Below are positions 14,311-14,475 of a DNA stretch of 14,475 nucleotides, piece after piece. The DNA lies in contig JAJRST010000624.1 in the NCBI GenBank assembly GCA_024278645.1, forward strand, positions 1 to 14,475, written 5' to 3'. Each line of letters begins with the position of its first letter. Position 1 is the first letter of the stretch. This stretch comes from a bacterium. GTDB lineage: Bacteria > Zhuqueibacterota > Zhuqueibacteria > Residuimicrobiales > Krinioviventaceae. Below the pieces are notes generated by a model. The model was not told the origin of the DNA, searched no databases, and saw only the letters and a program-made list of their open reading frames with translations. The translations under genes were made by a program, and so were the position numbers.

Positions 14311-14475
14311 ATGGCTTCACAAAATGAGAAAGATGGTTAACTAAACAACAAGCGCTTACGACGCTCTTTATTTGTCGAGTTGAAAAAACGGGTTGAAAAC
14401 ACAAGCCGACAGCCAATTAAGGTGTTCTATGATGGTGAAATCGTCGGTGAGTTTATCGCAGATGTCATAGTGGAA
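14311..14475 (+). pseudogene. GxxExxxY-family protein gene, 5'-damaged and 3' partial
   Basis: From 14341 to the window end 45 codons are open and read SLFVELKKR, then QPIKVFYDG and EIVGEFIADVIVE. This is the middle of the GxxExxxY family (small proteins of unknown role, suggested to resemble PD-(D/E)XK nucleases). The usual N-terminus, with the GxxExxxY motif about 30 residues upstream of this point, is not found in any frame. The same frame has an ATG at 14311 followed by only nine codons before TAA at 14338-14340. So either the 5' end was deleted or frameshifted, or translation begins at a non-ATG codon such as TTG 14380. The gene continues past the window, so its full state is unknown. 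Confidence 0.55.

Overview
The window is a stretch of bacterial chromosome with moderate to high G+C in its genes and A+T-rich spacers. It carries eleven recognisable genes or gene remnants on both strands, plus several non-coding repeats. Signal peptides, a lipoprotein-like binding protein, a GAF/PP2C-type phosphatase, a PutP symporter and clear Shine-Dalgarno sites point to a free-living Gram-negative bacterium. The inositol-phosphate-type nucleotidyltransferase end, the F420-hydrogenase-beta-type protein and the style of the intergenic repeats suggest an uncultured lineage of the FCB/KSB1-Calditrichota kind. That placement is inference with low confidence. No phage, transposase, CRISPR array, tRNA or rRNA was seen.

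Layout. Bases 1-320 hold the 3' end of a sugar/inositol-phosphate nucleotidyltransferase. It converges on a minus-strand major facilitator gene (339-1616) whose protein closely resembles the animal lysosomal dipeptide carrier MFSD1, but whose frame is broken by one TAA codon at 849-851. Divergent from it is a probable three-gene operon (1766-4714): a CPA2-type antiporter with two CBS domains, a MESH1-type small alarmone hydrolase and a Yip1-family membrane protein. An 18-bp perfect palindrome follows, then a class II fructose-bisphosphate aldolase (fbaA) with a strong intrinsic terminator, then an aldo/keto reductase. A spacer of about 230 bp rich in palindromes and inverted repeats leads to an F420-hydrogenase/dehydrogenase-beta-family iron-sulfur protein (7187-8503).

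The second half starts with a 155-bp inverted-repeat element between convergent genes. Three minus-strand genes follow: a SpoIIE/PP2C phosphatase, a small secreted protein and an orphan family-5 solute-binding protein with a good sigma70-like promoter. A divergent spacer with two operator-like palindromes precedes putP (12769-14217). The last 258 bp contain a hairpin built on a tandem ACAGGAT-type motif and the 5'-damaged start of a GxxExxxY-family gene that runs off the window.

How the genes may work together. Transport dominates: an MFSD1-like carrier, a CPA2 exchanger, a peptide-type binding protein and a Na+/proline symporter. The antiporter, alarmone hydrolase and Yip1 cluster is the only tight operon. 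It suggests a link between ion or pH homeostasis and (p)ppGpp or NADPH turnover. The most unusual points are the nonsense codon in an otherwise intact MFSD1 homologue, the Asn-Asn pair where CPA2 antiporters usually have their ion-binding acidic motif, the Cys-to-Ser change in the first Fe-S motif of the F420-type protein, and the structured spacers.
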